64,000 nt of DNA from Geobacter sp. UBA2189 (GCA_002328035.1 DCVL01000024.1:1-64000), one strand, 5' to 3'; shown: positions 25,878 through 35,735, numbered from the stretch's first letter. Notes: a model not told the origin generated them from the letters alone. A program made the numbers and translations.

Positions 25878-26582
25878 GTGGCGCTTGCTCGTGGCTTGCT
25901 GTACATGGCAATTTTTTTCCCTCTGACCTTTGTAATTGCCGCTTGTGCAATCATCTGTACACTCATAAATCCTAAATGTTATGGTTACTTTGCACGTTTT
26001 TGGGGGCGTCTTGGAATAAAGATGGCCGGAATTAACGTAACGGTCACCGGTGCCGATAATCTGCCTGATGACCCGATCATAGTCATGAGCAATCATGCCA
26101 GCAATTTTGATATTCTGGCCATGCAGGGATATTTCCCTCGTCATTTATCCTGGATTGCCAAAAAGGAGCTGTTTAAAATTCCGGTTTTTGGCTACTCAAT
26201 GAAACGTGGAGGATACCTGCCGCTGGACAGAGGTGATGGCCGCAAGGCTCTGAAAAGCATTGATGAAGCGTCAAAGATAATCAGAAAAGGGAGAAGCGTT
26301 ATACTGTTTCCTGAAGGTACACGCACCAGGAATGGTCAGATGCTGCCGTTTAGGAGGGGAGGCTTTCTGCTGGCAGCAAGAGCCGAAGTCCCTGTTGTGC
26401 CGGTAACCATTCTGGGTAGTTTCAGCATAAATCCTGGAGGTAGCCTGGGGCTTAACTTGGGTCGCTCTGTGCAGATAATTATTCATCCTCCGGTAAACGT
26501 TCCAGATGGGATGAAAAGGGCTGCGGCGGAGGTTTTTCTGATGGAGCATGTAAAAGACGTGATAAGTAGCGGCTTCAAATGA
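25878..26582 (+). CDS. plsC: 1-acyl-sn-glycerol-3-phosphate acyltransferase
   Basis: Second acylation in phospholipid synthesis (lysophosphatidic acid to phosphatidic acid), at the inner membrane face. 234 residues: an N-terminal hydrophobic helix (about 5-27), the catalytic box NHASNFD (H-x4-D), and the glycerol-phosphate box FPEGTRTR. The start is GTG at 25878, preceded by GGAG at the right distance. The stop overlaps the next gene as ATGA, coupling translation of a 61-residue membrane protein. Family membership is clear; the acyl preference is not. Confidence 0.9.
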   Translation: MALARGLLYMAIFFPLTFVIAACAIICTLINPKCYGYFARFWGRLGIKMAGINVTVTGADNLPDDPIIVMSNHASNFDILAMQGYFPRHLSWIAKKELFKIPVFGYSMKRGGYLPLDRGDGRKALKSIDEASKIIRKGRSVILFPEGTRTRNGQMLPFRRGGFLLAARAEVPVVPVTILGSFSINPGGSLGLNLGRSVQIIIHPPVNVPDGMKRAAAEVFLMEHVKDVISSGFK

Positions 26583-26764
26583 AAGCCCCACAGTATCTGT
26601 TGATGGTGATTGCCGGGCTGGCTGCCTGTGCCTGGGGGTTTCCAATGGCGCATCGCTTTCCATTCCCCAAAAATCTCTTTCCGGCCATACTGACGCTTCT
26701 GGGTGCAGCTATGCTCCTTCTCGGTTCCATTCTTACGGTATTGCCTCAATTTTTTCAGGGGTAA
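26579..26764 (+). CDS. Small two-helix membrane protein between plsC and RNase J
   Basis: 61 residues: first hydrophobic segment (about 6-21, LLMVIAGLAACAW), a loop with FPMAHRFPFPKN and a second (about 33-55). The ATG overlaps the plsC stop by four bases and the next gene begins directly after its stop, so the three are clearly co-translated. I do not recognise a family. Its position within the plsC - RNase J run is the only hint of function; a role in membrane lipid synthesis is a guess. Confidence 0.65.
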   Translation: MKAPQYLLMVIAGLAACAWGFPMAHRFPFPKNLFPAILTLLGAAMLLLGSILTVLPQFFQG

Positions 26765-27151
26765 ATGATGTCCCGCCTTCCAACGATTATCACCACTTTT
26801 CTGATTTGTTTAAGCCTGATTGCCATTAATACCTGGTGGCGTCAGAAGATTCAGTTTCAGGCCGGTGAAGAAGCTTATCAAAAAGGTGTTTTTATCCCTG
26901 CTCTTACCGGTTATGAATCGGCAATAAGGATGTACCTTCCATTCTCATCCCGTGTTGAGCTTTCTGCAAAACGGATCTGGACGATGGGGGAAAATGCTGA
27001 GCATAAAGGTGATACGGAACGTGCCCTGATTGCATATCGTTCTCTTAGAAGTGCATTTTACGGCACTGTCTGGCTACAGCAGCCAGGGCAGGAATGGATC
27101 AGCCGCTGCGACAGGAAGATTGAAGCCCTTCTGGAACAAAAAAAGGAATGA
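26765..27151 (+). CDS. Membrane-anchored TPR-like protein, uncharacterised
   Basis: 128 residues: a single N-terminal hydrophobic anchor (about 8-22) followed by a short helical region with the repeat-like pattern AGEEAYQKGVFIPALTGYES and AEHKGDTERALIAYRSLRS, typical of tetratricopeptide helices. The bulk would face the periplasm. It begins right after the preceding stop and is followed by RNase J (4 bases). No named function known to me; it resembles short conserved proteins of delta-proteobacteria that sit in this gene run. Confidence 0.65.
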   Translation: MMSRLPTIITTFLICLSLIAINTWWRQKIQFQAGEEAYQKGVFIPALTGYESAIRMYLPFSSRVELSAKRIWTMGENAEHKGDTERALIAYRSLRSAFYGTVWLQQPGQEWISRCDRKIEALLEQKKE

Positions 27152-27155
27152 GGCC

Positions 27156-28811
27156 ATGAACGGTTCACCATTAAAGATAGTTGCGCTGGGCGGTCTGGGC
27201 GAAATAGGGATGAATTGCATGGTATATGAATGTGGTAACGATCTTGTCCTGGTGGATGCCGGCCTTATGTTTCCTGATGCCGATATGCCAGGCGTAGATT
27301 ATGTTATTCCAGACTTTAGCTGGCTTAGGGAAAGGGCTGACAAGTTAAAGGGAATATTTCTAACCCATGCCCATGAAGATCATATAGGAGCCCTGCCTTT
27401 TCTGCTTCGAGAGTTTTCAGCCCCGATATATGCGACTGCTCTTACTCTGGGTATCCTTGAAGGAAAACTTCAGGAACACAAGATTGACGCTGACCTTAAC
27501 CCTGTACAGCCTCGTGATATAGTAACTGTAGGCTGCTTTGAGATTGAATTTATAAGGGTAGCTCATTCTGTAGTTGATGGCTGTGCCTTGGCTATCAGCA
27601 CACCTGAAGGGGTAGTGATCCATACCGGAGATTTCAAGCTGGATCAAACCCCTGTTGATGGAGAGGTTACAGACCTTGCAACCTTTGCTAGATATGGCGA
27701 CAAAGGGGTTTTGGCTCTTTTGTCCGACTCTACAAATGTGGAGCGGGAAGGCTACACTATATCTGAAAGGTATGTTGGCGAGGCTCTGGCTGATCTGTTC
27801 CCTAAATGTAAGGGAAGGATCATCGTTGCTGCATTTTCCAGCAATATCCATCGGGTGCAACAGGTGGCAGATGTTGCTGCCGCATCTGGTCGCAAGGTGC
27901 TTTTGAATGGCCGTTCAATGATTGCCAATGTAAGGATAGCGCGGCAGCTTGGTTATCTGAGTATCGATGATGACCTGCTGATGGATATAAAGGAATTGCC
28001 ATATATCCCGCGTGAACAGGTTTGCATGATTACAACCGGCAGTCAGGGGGAGCCACTTTCGGCACTTTCACGCATTGCAATGGATGATCACAAGCAGATC
28101 AAGCTTGAAAAGGGCGATACCGTCATCCTCTCCTCCCGGAATATCCCTGGGAATGAACGTACCATCTCTGAGCTTATAAACCATCTTTACCGTCGTGGAG
28201 CTGACGTCTATCACGAAAAGGTCTCCGAGGTTCATGTCTCCGGCCATGCCAGCCAGGAAGAGCTTAAGCTGATGATGAACATTACCAGACCCCGCTTTTT
28301 CCTCCCCATACATGGTGAATACCGGCATCTGGTGCTGCACAGAAGACTTGCCATGAAGGTTGGAATCCCTGAAGAACGTTGTCTTATCGGTACAAACGGG
28401 GATCTATTCAGTTTTTACAACGAAACTGCCTTTATGGAGGAGACGGTCGAGACCGGAAGGGTGTTTGTTGATGGCAAAGGTGTCGGTGATGTTGGCGAGA
28501 TAGTTCTTAAGGATCGGCGGCACCTTGCTGAAGACGGGATGGTTCTGGTTATCATCGGACTTAACAAGAGTACGGGAGAATTGATCTACGGACCTGAAAT
28601 AGTATCACGCGGTTTTGTCTTTGAGGATGAGAGCCAGGCTTATCTTCAGACTGCCAAGGATATGGTAAGAGAAGCAGTTCAAGAGCTTAGTCTTGAGTTT
28701 CTATCTGATCGTGAAGAGCTGCGCCAGATTGTTCGTCAGACACTTAAAAGGTTTTTTAAGAAGAGCATTGAACGGAGACCAATGGTGCTGCCGGTGATCC
28801 TGGAGATGTAG
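27156..28811 (+). CDS. rnj: Ribonuclease J
   Basis: Metallo-beta-lactamase/beta-CASP endo- and 5'-exoribonuclease for mRNA turnover and rRNA processing. The 551 residues match the family length. The zinc-binding motif HAHEDHIG (about 70-77), the substrate motif LLSDSTNVEREGYT, the beta-CASP CMITTGSQGEP and the C-terminal HGEYRHL and HVSGHASQEE are all present. The frame is open upstream to 27030, but the ATG at 27156 follows AAAAAGGAATGAGG and gives the normal N-terminus. RNase J is common in Firmicutes, yet here it coexists with an RNase G/E (2319). The gene is last in the plsC operon. Confidence 0.95.
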   Translation: MNGSPLKIVALGGLGEIGMNCMVYECGNDLVLVDAGLMFPDADMPGVDYVIPDFSWLRERADKLKGIFLTHAHEDHIGALPFLLREFSAPIYATALTLGILEGKLQEHKIDADLNPVQPRDIVTVGCFEIEFIRVAHSVVDGCALAISTPEGVVIHTGDFKLDQTPVDGEVTDLATFARYGDKGVLALLSDSTNVEREGYTISERYVGEALADLFPKCKGRIIVAAFSSNIHRVQQVADVAAASGRKVLLNGRSMIANVRIARQLGYLSIDDDLLMDIKELPYIPREQVCMITTGSQGEPLSALSRIAMDDHKQIKLEKGDTVILSSRNIPGNERTISELINHLYRRGADVYHEKVSEVHVSGHASQEELKLMMNITRPRFFLPIHGEYRHLVLHRRLAMKVGIPEERCLIGTNGDLFSFYNETAFMEETVETGRVFVDGKGVGDVGEIVLKDRRHLAEDGMVLVIIGLNKSTGELIYGPEIVSRGFVFEDESQAYLQTAKDMVREAVQELSLEFLSDREELRQIVRQTLKRFFKKSIERRPMVLPVILEM

Positions 28812-28860
28812 GACAAAAGGTTTTTGCCAGAAGGAATGAAACAGGTTGTTACGAACCGCC

Positions 28861-28889
28861 TTGCCACTGTTTAGCCCATCTGCTATTCT
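28861..28889 (+). promoter_or_regulatory. Sigma-70-type promoter directly before the MBL gene
   Basis: TTGCCA (28861-28866), 17-base spacer, TATTCT (28884-28889). Transcription would start around 28896, only about 2 bases before the ATG at 28898, and there is no ribosome site; the mRNA may be leaderless. Confidence 0.5.
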
Positions 28890-28897
28890 TCCCTGAT

Positions 28898-29653
28898 ATG
28901 AAGATAATTGTCCTCGGTAGCGGAACATCTACGGGTGTTCCTTTGGTTGGTTGCGGATGTCCTGTCTGCCGCTCAACCGATCCGCATGATCGTCGTACAA
29001 GATCATCGCTTCTGATTTGCCACGACTCCCAAAAAATACTTATAGACTCAAGTACCGATCTTAGATACCAGATGTTGCGTGAAAGGATTGACCGTATTGA
29101 TGCGGTACTTTTTACCCATGCGCATGCTGATCATGTAAATGGCATTGATGATCTTCGAGGATTTTACTTTCAGCACCGCGAGATGATCCCATGTTATGCC
29201 TGCCCTCCAACCATAGAGAGATTATTGAAGGGGTTTGGCTATGTATTCCATCGTGATGATGGAGCAACTCACCCTCCTATTCTTGAGGCAAATACGATTG
29301 ATGGTCCATTTGAGCTGTTCGGGCTCAGGATTATACCTGTGCCTCTTACGCATGGGGCGGGGGTTTCATGCGGTTTCCGGATTGGCAACTTTGCATATCT
29401 TACAGACTGCAGTAAAATTCCGGTTTCATCGCTTGCATTGTTGCAGGGAGTTGCTACAGTGATAATTGATGGATTACGCTGGTCACCACATCCATATCAC
29501 TTCAATATTGCAGGTGCAATTGAGGCTTTACACTCTTTGCATCCTGAAAGAATCATCTTGACTCATCTTACGCATGAGCTGTTCCATTCTGAAGGGAAAA
29601 GACTTCCGGATGGTGTTGAATTCGCTTTTGATGGTATGAACTTTGAGTTGTAG
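28898..29653 (+). CDS. MBL-fold metallo-hydrolase, PhnP-like
   Basis: 251-residue metallo-beta-lactamase-fold enzyme. The zinc motif HAHADHVNGID (about 68-78) and later YLTDCSK and THLTHELFH fit the PhnP/RNase Z-related phosphodiesterase group. The N-terminal GSGTSTGVPLVGCGCPVCRS is shared with this group. It has no visible ribosome site and lies 86 bases after RNase J, with its own promoter. Ten bases later a large uncharacterised gene begins, so it may be the first gene of the 28.9-35.7 kb signalling operon. A cyclic nucleotide or phosphodiester substrate is conceivable; nothing proves it. Confidence 0.8.
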   Translation: MKIIVLGSGTSTGVPLVGCGCPVCRSTDPHDRRTRSSLLICHDSQKILIDSSTDLRYQMLRERIDRIDAVLFTHAHADHVNGIDDLRGFYFQHREMIPCYACPPTIERLLKGFGYVFHRDDGATHPPILEANTIDGPFELFGLRIIPVPLTHGAGVSCGFRIGNFAYLTDCSKIPVSSLALLQGVATVIIDGLRWSPHPYHFNIAGAIEALHSLHPERIILTHLTHELFHSEGKRLPDGVEFAFDGMNFEL

Positions 29654-29663
29654 GAGGTTTTGA

Positions 29664-31508
29664 ATGCAGAAGGATATACGCCTCCACGGTCAACTGGCCA
29701 GCGGTATTGAATATTTTGTGCTGGTGGTAGGAACCGATGCCTATCAACGTTATTTCTTTAATATAGTTCAGGAACAGGATGAGCTGAGGGTTTTTTCACC
29801 AGGTAACGAGCTCGTTATAGGCAAGCAGGGTGTAAGCTTTGAAGGAAATGGTGGGCATTTTTGCGAGTATATGTTTGGAGTGGAGCAGCCAACCACAGAT
29901 CTTACAAAACCGGAAATTATCAATCGCCTTGTAATGAACGGAGTCTGCCTTGAAGAGGAAGGGGGTACGGTTCGTTTTAGCGAGAGAACGAGCGGCAATG
30001 AACTGTATGAAAGGATCTTTTTTGAAGGACACGCTGTATGCAACTACTTCTTCTTTATTCATTCCTCTCGTCTGCCAAACAAGCTGAAGGCGCAGCAGCA
30101 AGAGCTTGTCAGGCTGATAGGCAAGACCATAAAAAGAAGCCAGGCAGTTGGAGAAGAGCGTGACGATCTCCTTATTGATGAGTTGTTCCCCCTCTTGCAA
30201 GACCCTTCCGCACAGATGTTTGTGGTTAAGCTGATAAACGCACATCACAAGGAATACCGCGACCTTTTCCGTTTACTATATTTTCGCTCCAAAAAGATAG
30301 CTGATGAGGATTTTGCAAGACTGACCAACCTGGCGAACAGCTATCAGATTGATCGCTATCAGCAGGAGAGGATGCGTATTGATGTCATGTATCGTCATCC
30401 GCTCAACAGAAGGATTGTTGATGAATATCGCAGCATCCTGATCGCCTGCACTGCCCGGGGTGAGATTACGACACTCGAAAACGCCAGACTTAACAGACTT
30501 AAGGCTCTTTCTGTGCGTAACAAGATACCAGGCGCACTTTTTCATACCCTTGATGAGTTGCTCAAAAAAGGACGCAATCTCAAAGAGGCAGGCGAAGAGT
30601 CAGATTTCATCTCCAGAACCCGACAGATTCTGGAGGGATTCTTTCTCTGCCAGAATTCTATTGAAAGTGCTATTGATCGTGAAGATATGCTGACACTTAT
30701 AAAAGCAAAAAAATGGGCTATAACAGCTCGTGATCAGCATTTTGACCAACTGCTGCTTGACTTCAGCCGTGACTGCGATGAGAAGATCCGTGATGGGGCG
30801 GATCCATCTCTTCTTGAAGGGTTTTCATATCTTATAACCTATCTTGATCGTCTGGACAGCTCTCTTTCCCTTATAGGGCAGCTGGCTTTTATGGAAAATG
30901 TCAAGATTACCGAAGAAATCCTGCGGGGGCTTCTTGAACACTGGGTTGCCTTTGAAAATCTTGACAAAGGCTGTTTTGAAGAACTGTTCATAAATGAGCT
31001 GTTTCAGAATCCATATCTCGGGCGTTTTGGCAGGATGAAAATAGAGGTTTTGATAGAAGAACTTCACAAAATAAAGAACCAGGACGATGACATTGTTGAG
31101 AGCCTGCTGAAACGGCTTCTGGCAATTGACAAAGAAGAAAGACTCTTCCTTATGATACTTGAACTGGTTCGGCACAGGGTCAGAAATTTCTATTCTAGTT
31201 ATAGCACCAAGTCAGAACAGGATGCCCTGCGCCGTGAGGTTCTTGAAGAGCTTAAGGCCCGAAAGAAGGTAACGCTTGAACTGCCGGAACACCTGTTTCA
31301 GGAAACAGTAGCGACCATACAGAAGGAAGCGGTCTATCTGCAATCACTTTTGCCGACTATCATTGCCGAAAAAAATCTGCCTCTACGTGAGGACTTTTTG
31401 AAAAATGCCGGTCTGGATCGATTTTATGTTGAAGAGCTGGAACGGGAGTACTACGAAGAAAATGGATTGGACATAGAAGGGTTGTATAAGATCAGGCAGG
31501 GCTTATAA
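29664..31508 (+). CDS. Large uncharacterised cytoplasmic protein (TIGR04442-like)
   Basis: 614 residues, no signal peptide or membrane helix, mostly alpha-helical, rich in charged residues, with several Leu/Glu-rich helical stretches and an N-terminal beta-rich part (1-100) that looks like a small sensory or binding domain (HGQLASGIEYFVLVVGTDAYQ). I believe this belongs to a family found in Geobacter relatives (TIGR04442), of unknown function, but could not verify. The ATG follows TAGGAGG, a strong ribosome site. The stop is directly adjacent to the start of the GAF sigma-54 activator, so the pair is obligatorily co-expressed; a regulator of, or scaffold for, that activator is the natural inference. 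Confidence 0.7.
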   Translation: MQKDIRLHGQLASGIEYFVLVVGTDAYQRYFFNIVQEQDELRVFSPGNELVIGKQGVSFEGNGGHFCEYMFGVEQPTTDLTKPEIINRLVMNGVCLEEEGGTVRFSERTSGNELYERIFFEGHAVCNYFFFIHSSRLPNKLKAQQQELVRLIGKTIKRSQAVGEERDDLLIDELFPLLQDPSAQMFVVKLINAHHKEYRDLFRLLYFRSKKIADEDFARLTNLANSYQIDRYQQERMRIDVMYRHPLNRRIVDEYRSILIACTARGEITTLENARLNRLKALSVRNKIPGALFHTLDELLKKGRNLKEAGEESDFISRTRQILEGFFLCQNSIESAIDREDMLTLIKAKKWAITARDQHFDQLLLDFSRDCDEKIRDGADPSLLEGFSYLITYLDRLDSSLSLIGQLAFMENVKITEEILRGLLEHWVAFENLDKGCFEELFINELFQNPYLGRFGRMKIEVLIEELHKIKNQDDDIVESLLKRLLAIDKEERLFLMILELVRHRVRNFYSSYSTKSEQDALRREVLEELKARKKVTLELPEHLFQETVATIQKEAVYLQSLLPTIIAEKNLPLREDFLKNAGLDRFYVEELEREYYEENGLDIEGLYKIRQGL

Positions 31509-34319
31509 ATGGGAGAGCTGGAAAAACGCCTTAAAACCCTTAGCGGAAAGATTCTGGCTTACGGTAAGGAGAACCAGACTGAGCTTCTGTATGTGCTTGC
31601 TGAGGGGGTCAGGCTGATCTCAGGTATTGACCTTATCAGAATTTACCTTGAAGATCTCATCTCCGGAGCCCTTACATGTGCATTTGCCACTGGCTCCAGT
31701 CAAACAGAGATACAAGGGCTCTCTTTCCCGATAATAACAACGGATTCACTGGTATCAAGCGTCTTTGTCAGTCAGTACCCTACAGACTTCAGTAGCAAAA
31801 ATTCTATATCTGATTCATTGGATCTCTCGGTTGCCGAGCGATTTGGAACAAAATCCGGTTATTTTATGCCTATGGTTAGCCGTGGGCGATCAATCGGGGT
31901 ACTCTGCATAGACTCCGAAGATGCAGTTTTATCAATTTCTGGGGGGACAAAATCAAGGCTTGCGGAATTTGTCTCCCAGGTTACCGAGCGTCTTGATGAA
32001 GCCCGCAGTTATCACCAGCAGGTGCAGCTGGCAAGAAGACTTGAAGAATCAAAAAAACGCGAGGCAGCTTTGCAGATGGTTTATTCGGCTGTGCGCCTTG
32101 TTGAAAAAGTAGCTCTTGCCTCGGTTTTAACTCCAATTGTTACAGAAGATGGAAAGCTTGTTCTTGAAGTTCTTGCAAGCCATGCTGAAGATCCCTCTCT
32201 CCAGATGCAGTATGATCGTCTTGGAACGATTCTGCTTGAGCCTGGAGCCTCCTTGATATCACGCTATGTTGATGATCAGGCGGTTATTAGCGATGAACGC
32301 CTGTTGCAGCCGCTATTTATCGAAGATCTGACCCGTCATAACCTACAGAAGAGGGAGCTTACGGAGCAGATGTCTCTGCGTAGCCTTTACGTTGTCCCTC
32401 GCTTTAATCCCAGAAGCAGAAAAATTATCTGTCTTCTTAACTATTTCTGTAGGGAGGAACATCGATTTTCCGAATTTGAAACTGGACTTTTGCAGAGCCA
32501 TGCAGAGATGGTCGCCAGTGTGATCAGCGGAGTCGGTGGGCAGCACCTTGAGATCAGGGTTCTATCTGAGATTACTTACCTTCTGAATCAGGGAGATGCT
32601 GCAATACAGCCTTTTCTGACAAAGGTTCTTGCAAAGGCAACAGAGCTTATCGGGGCAGACACCGGCAGTATTGCGGTTGTTGAGGAACGTAACGGTCAGC
32701 GGTGGCTGGTTGTTGAAGATGAAGAGGGAAACATAATAGGAGCCAAGAACAAGGAATGGCTTAAGCGTTACATCCCTCCTTTTCCGGTTGGCGGACAGGA
32801 GCTTGCCCCAGAGGAGCGGAGTCTTACAGGCTACGTTGCATGGTGCCAGAGGCCAAAGATAATTGGAAGTGTTGATGAAGAGAGGAACGGAGAAGGTTTT
32901 CACCGTTCTATGAGCGATCTGCTGAAGAGCGAGATTGCTGTGCCGGTCATCTGCGATGGTGAAGTTATTGCTGTTATCTGCCTTAATTCCTTGAGATACG
33001 GATATTTTACGGAAGAGCATCGCCGCATTCTTCAAATAATCGGTTCGCTTACTGCCCGTCACATATCTGATCTCCAGAGGATAGAGGGTCTACAGGGTGA
33101 GGTGCAACGCCTGACCACGGATGTCGGTTATAAAGATCCCCAGGTTTCGTCATACCGGCTGGGCAATATCATCGGTTTAAGCCCTACTTCGCAGGCGGTG
33201 GTTGACTTTATTAATATAGTTTCTGTTCCGCTCTTTAACCGGATTACCCTCTGGAGCAAGAATGTAACGCAGGAGGCAACTATTGGGCTTCCATCCATTC
33301 TTGTCACAGGGCCTACCGGTTCAGGCAAAGAGTTTTTCTTTAACAACCTGTATAATACCCTTAACTCTTATTACAGAAAGCAGCTTAATACACAGGGAGA
33401 ACTTCCAGTTAAGAAGACAAATATTGCAGCCTACAGCGGAGAGCTTACCTATTCAGAGCTTTTTGGACACAAAAAGGGTGCTTTTACCGGCGCGACAAGC
33501 GATCGTCGTGGTATCCTTGAGGAGTGTATGGGAGGTGTTGTCTTTCTTGATGAAATTGGCGATGCGGATCCTAAAACCCAGGTTCAACTTTTACGTTTTC
33601 TGGACAACGGAGGATTCATAAGGCTTGGAGATAATACTGAGCGTTACAGTAGGGTGTTGCTGGTTGCTGCCACAAACAGGGATCTCCCCTCAGAGATCGC
33701 TACAGGCAGATTCAGGGAAGACCTCTACCACCGGCTTGCTGAACTTTCCATCAGGCTCCCTTCACTTAACGAGCGAAGAGAGGATATACCTGATCTGGCG
33801 GTTCACTTTCTGGGCAAGCTGTACCGAACCTATCGAGGCCAGGAAGACCCTGAAGAATCTCCTGTCCTGTCTGATGATGCCAAGGCTGAACTTGTTGCCC
33901 ATAAATATGAAGGAAACATCCGCGAACTTCGTTCAATACTTTTAAGGGCGATGTTTTTTAGAACCGGAAACATAATCGGCGGTGAGGCAATAGTTCAGGC
34001 AATAAGGGGAGCCGGAATCGGCGCCGTGACCGGCATTTCTGATGCCAGAGAACTGTCGGGTCATCTGGCAGATAGCATAATCGAAAAAATAAGGCAGGGC
34101 GGCAATTTCTGGCAGGATGTATATGAACCATTTACACGCAATGATATTTCAAGGGATGTGGTAAGGCTTGTGCTTGAAAACAGCCGTGCATTGGCGGGAC
34201 GTTCACTGCCAGGTGTAGCCCGCTATCTACAGGCGCTAAATGAAAAAATGAGCCCTGATGAAGAGCGTAAGATGTTATACAAATTCAAGAATTTCTTGTA
34301 CAAAACAGTCAGAATTTGA
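31509..34319 (+). CDS. GAF-domain sigma-54 activator with non-Fis C-terminus
   Basis: 936-residue bacterial enhancer-binding protein. The N-terminal half has about three GAF-type domains (roughly 20-170, 190-345, 350-520), then an AAA+ domain: Walker A GPTGSGKE (about 601), the sigma-54 loop GAFTGA (about 657), Walker B VVFLDEIG and the arginine finger region FREDLYHRL. The C-terminus (about 850-936) reads [12 protein letters not shown] then [18 protein letters not shown] and has no obvious Fis-type helix-turn-helix, so it may not bind a standard enhancer, or it uses a different domain. A loss of enhancer binding is known in a few activators. It has no receiver domain; GAF ligands or the upstream protein may control it. 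It is adjacent to a full NtrC-type regulator. Confidence 0.85.
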   Translation: MGELEKRLKTLSGKILAYGKENQTELLYVLAEGVRLISGIDLIRIYLEDLISGALTCAFATGSSQTEIQGLSFPIITTDSLVSSVFVSQYPTDFSSKNSISDSLDLSVAERFGTKSGYFMPMVSRGRSIGVLCIDSEDAVLSISGGTKSRLAEFVSQVTERLDEARSYHQQVQLARRLEESKKREAALQMVYSAVRLVEKVALASVLTPIVTEDGKLVLEVLASHAEDPSLQMQYDRLGTILLEPGASLISRYVDDQAVISDERLLQPLFIEDLTRHNLQKRELTEQMSLRSLYVVPRFNPRSRKIICLLNYFCREEHRFSEFETGLLQSHAEMVASVISGVGGQHLEIRVLSEITYLLNQGDAAIQPFLTKVLAKATELIGADTGSIAVVEERNGQRWLVVEDEEGNIIGAKNKEWLKRYIPPFPVGGQELAPEERSLTGYVAWCQRPKIIGSVDEERNGEGFHRSMSDLLKSEIAVPVICDGEVIAVICLNSLRYGYFTEEHRRILQIIGSLTARHISDLQRIEGLQGEVQRLTTDVGYKDPQVSSYRLGNIIGLSPTSQAVVDFINIVSVPLFNRITLWSKNVTQEATIGLPSILVTGPTGSGKEFFFNNLYNTLNSYYRKQLNTQGELPVKKTNIAAYSGELTYSELFGHKKGAFTGATSDRRGILEECMGGVVFLDEIGDADPKTQVQLLRFLDNGGFIRLGDNTERYSRVLLVAATNRDLPSEIATGRFREDLYHRLAELSIRLPSLNERREDIPDLAVHFLGKLYRTYRGQEDPEESPVLSDDAKAELVAHKYEGNIRELRSILLRAMFFRTGNIIGGEAIVQAIRGAGIGAVTGISDARELSGHLADSIIEKIRQGGNFWQDVYEPFTRNDISRDVVRLVLENSRALAGRSLPGVARYLQALNEKMSPDEERKMLYKFKNFLYKTVRI

Positions 34320-34343
34320 AATAAGCATGCCGGAGAGCTGCTA

Positions 34344-35726
34344 ATGAACGGAAGCATACTGATAGTTGATGATGAAAAGGGGCAACGCGAGATCCTTACC
34401 ATGATCCTCCGTAAGGAAGGGTATGAGACCGTTGACCTCCCTGGAGGTCAGGAGGCTCTGGAATTACTCGCCAGGAAGGAATTTGACATCCTCCTGACGG
34501 ACTTGAAGATGCAGGGGATGTCAGGGATGGATCTTATGGAGTATGTAATGGCCGATGATCCAGAGCAATGTGTAATAATGATGACCGCACATGGCTCTGT
34601 TGATTCAGCAGTAGGTGCTATGAAGCGGGGTGCGTTTGATTACCTGGAAAAGCCGCTTGAGAGAGAAAACCTGCTAATTACGCTTAAGCGTGCTTTTGAG
34701 CGTGTCAAACTTGTAAGGGAAAATCGCGTTCTGCAGAAGCGAGTGGCTGAGATTGAAAGGGTCTCATCCATTATCGGAGAACATCCGAAGATGCAGGAGG
34801 TTTATCGTATAATAACAAAGATTGCGGCCACGGCTTCAACGGTTCTGATCTATGGGGAGTCAGGAACAGGAAAGGAGCTTGTCGCCAGGGCTATTCACGA
34901 CCGATCGGCACGTAAGGAAATGCCGTTTATGGCTATTAACTGCGCAGCAATACCGGAAACGCTCATTGAAAGTGAGCTGTTCGGGCATGAGAAGGGAAGC
35001 TTTACCGGTGCAAGCGCAAAAGAGATAGGTATATTGGAGGCTGCTAACGGTGGCACCGTTTTTCTTGATGAAATTGGGGAAATGAATGTTTCCATGCAGG
35101 CAAAGTTGCTCCGTGCAATTCAGGAAAGGGAGATAAGGAGAGTTGGAGGCAGGATAAATATTTCTCTGGATGTAAGGATCGTATCAGCTACAAATAAAGA
35201 GTTGGAGCAGGAGATAAAGAAAGGGGTGTTCAGGGAGGATCTGTTCTACCGTTTGAACGTTATCAGGATCAATCTTCCCCCACTGCGTGAACGGGGGAGT
35301 GATATTGTAGCTCTTGCAAACTATTTTGTTGCCAAATACTGTAAAAACAGTGGCATTACAATTGAGGGTATTTCAAAACCTGCGCTGAAATTGTTGATGA
35401 ATTATTCATGGCCAGGGAACGTTCGTCAACTTGAATCGGTCATTGAACGTTCAGTTCTTATGGCCGAGGGAACAATCATACAGCCTGACGACCTGCCTAC
35501 AGAGATCAGAACCATAGATGAACATTGTGGGGGTATTGTGCCTTTTGAACTGCCTCCGGACGGCATCAACTTTGAAGAGATGGAAAAAGCGCTTATCCTG
35601 AAAGCGATGGAACGTAGTGACTGGGTTATAGGAAAAGCGGCCAATATGCTTGGGCTTACCTATAAAACGCTGCAATATCGTCTTGACAAGCATCGTATTG
35701 AAAAGCCTGAGAAGCGATCAAAATAA
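34344..35726 (+). CDS. NtrC-family sigma-54 response regulator
   Basis: 460 residues in the canonical order: receiver domain (phosphorylation site Asp53 in LLTDLKMQ), AAA+ domain with Walker A GESGTGKE (about 171), the GSFTGA form of the sigma-54 loop (about 217) and Walker B GTVFLDEIGE, and a Fis-type helix-turn-helix at the C-terminus (GKAANMLGLTYKTLQYRL). Phosphorylation would switch on sigma-54 promoters; three such promoters are found in this window (6166, 17848, 45306), but target identity is unproven. There is no adjacent histidine kinase. It begins 24 bases after the GAF activator and is the last gene of that run; the next gene is convergent (8 bases apart). Confidence 0.92.
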   Translation: MNGSILIVDDEKGQREILTMILRKEGYETVDLPGGQEALELLARKEFDILLTDLKMQGMSGMDLMEYVMADDPEQCVIMMTAHGSVDSAVGAMKRGAFDYLEKPLERENLLITLKRAFERVKLVRENRVLQKRVAEIERVSSIIGEHPKMQEVYRIITKIAATASTVLIYGESGTGKELVARAIHDRSARKEMPFMAINCAAIPETLIESELFGHEKGSFTGASAKEIGILEAANGGTVFLDEIGEMNVSMQAKLLRAIQEREIRRVGGRINISLDVRIVSATNKELEQEIKKGVFREDLFYRLNVIRINLPPLRERGSDIVALANYFVAKYCKNSGITIEGISKPALKLLMNYSWPGNVRQLESVIERSVLMAEGTIIQPDDLPTEIRTIDEHCGGIVPFELPPDGINFEEMEKALILKAMERSDWVIGKAANMLGLTYKTLQYRLDKHRIEKPEKRSK

Positions 35727-35735
35727 GCGATTTAC

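Noticed and set aside
27030..27155. Upstream extension of RNase J
   Set aside because: Overlaps the preceding gene out of frame and gives a non-homologous N-terminus; the ATG at 27156 has a ribosome site.
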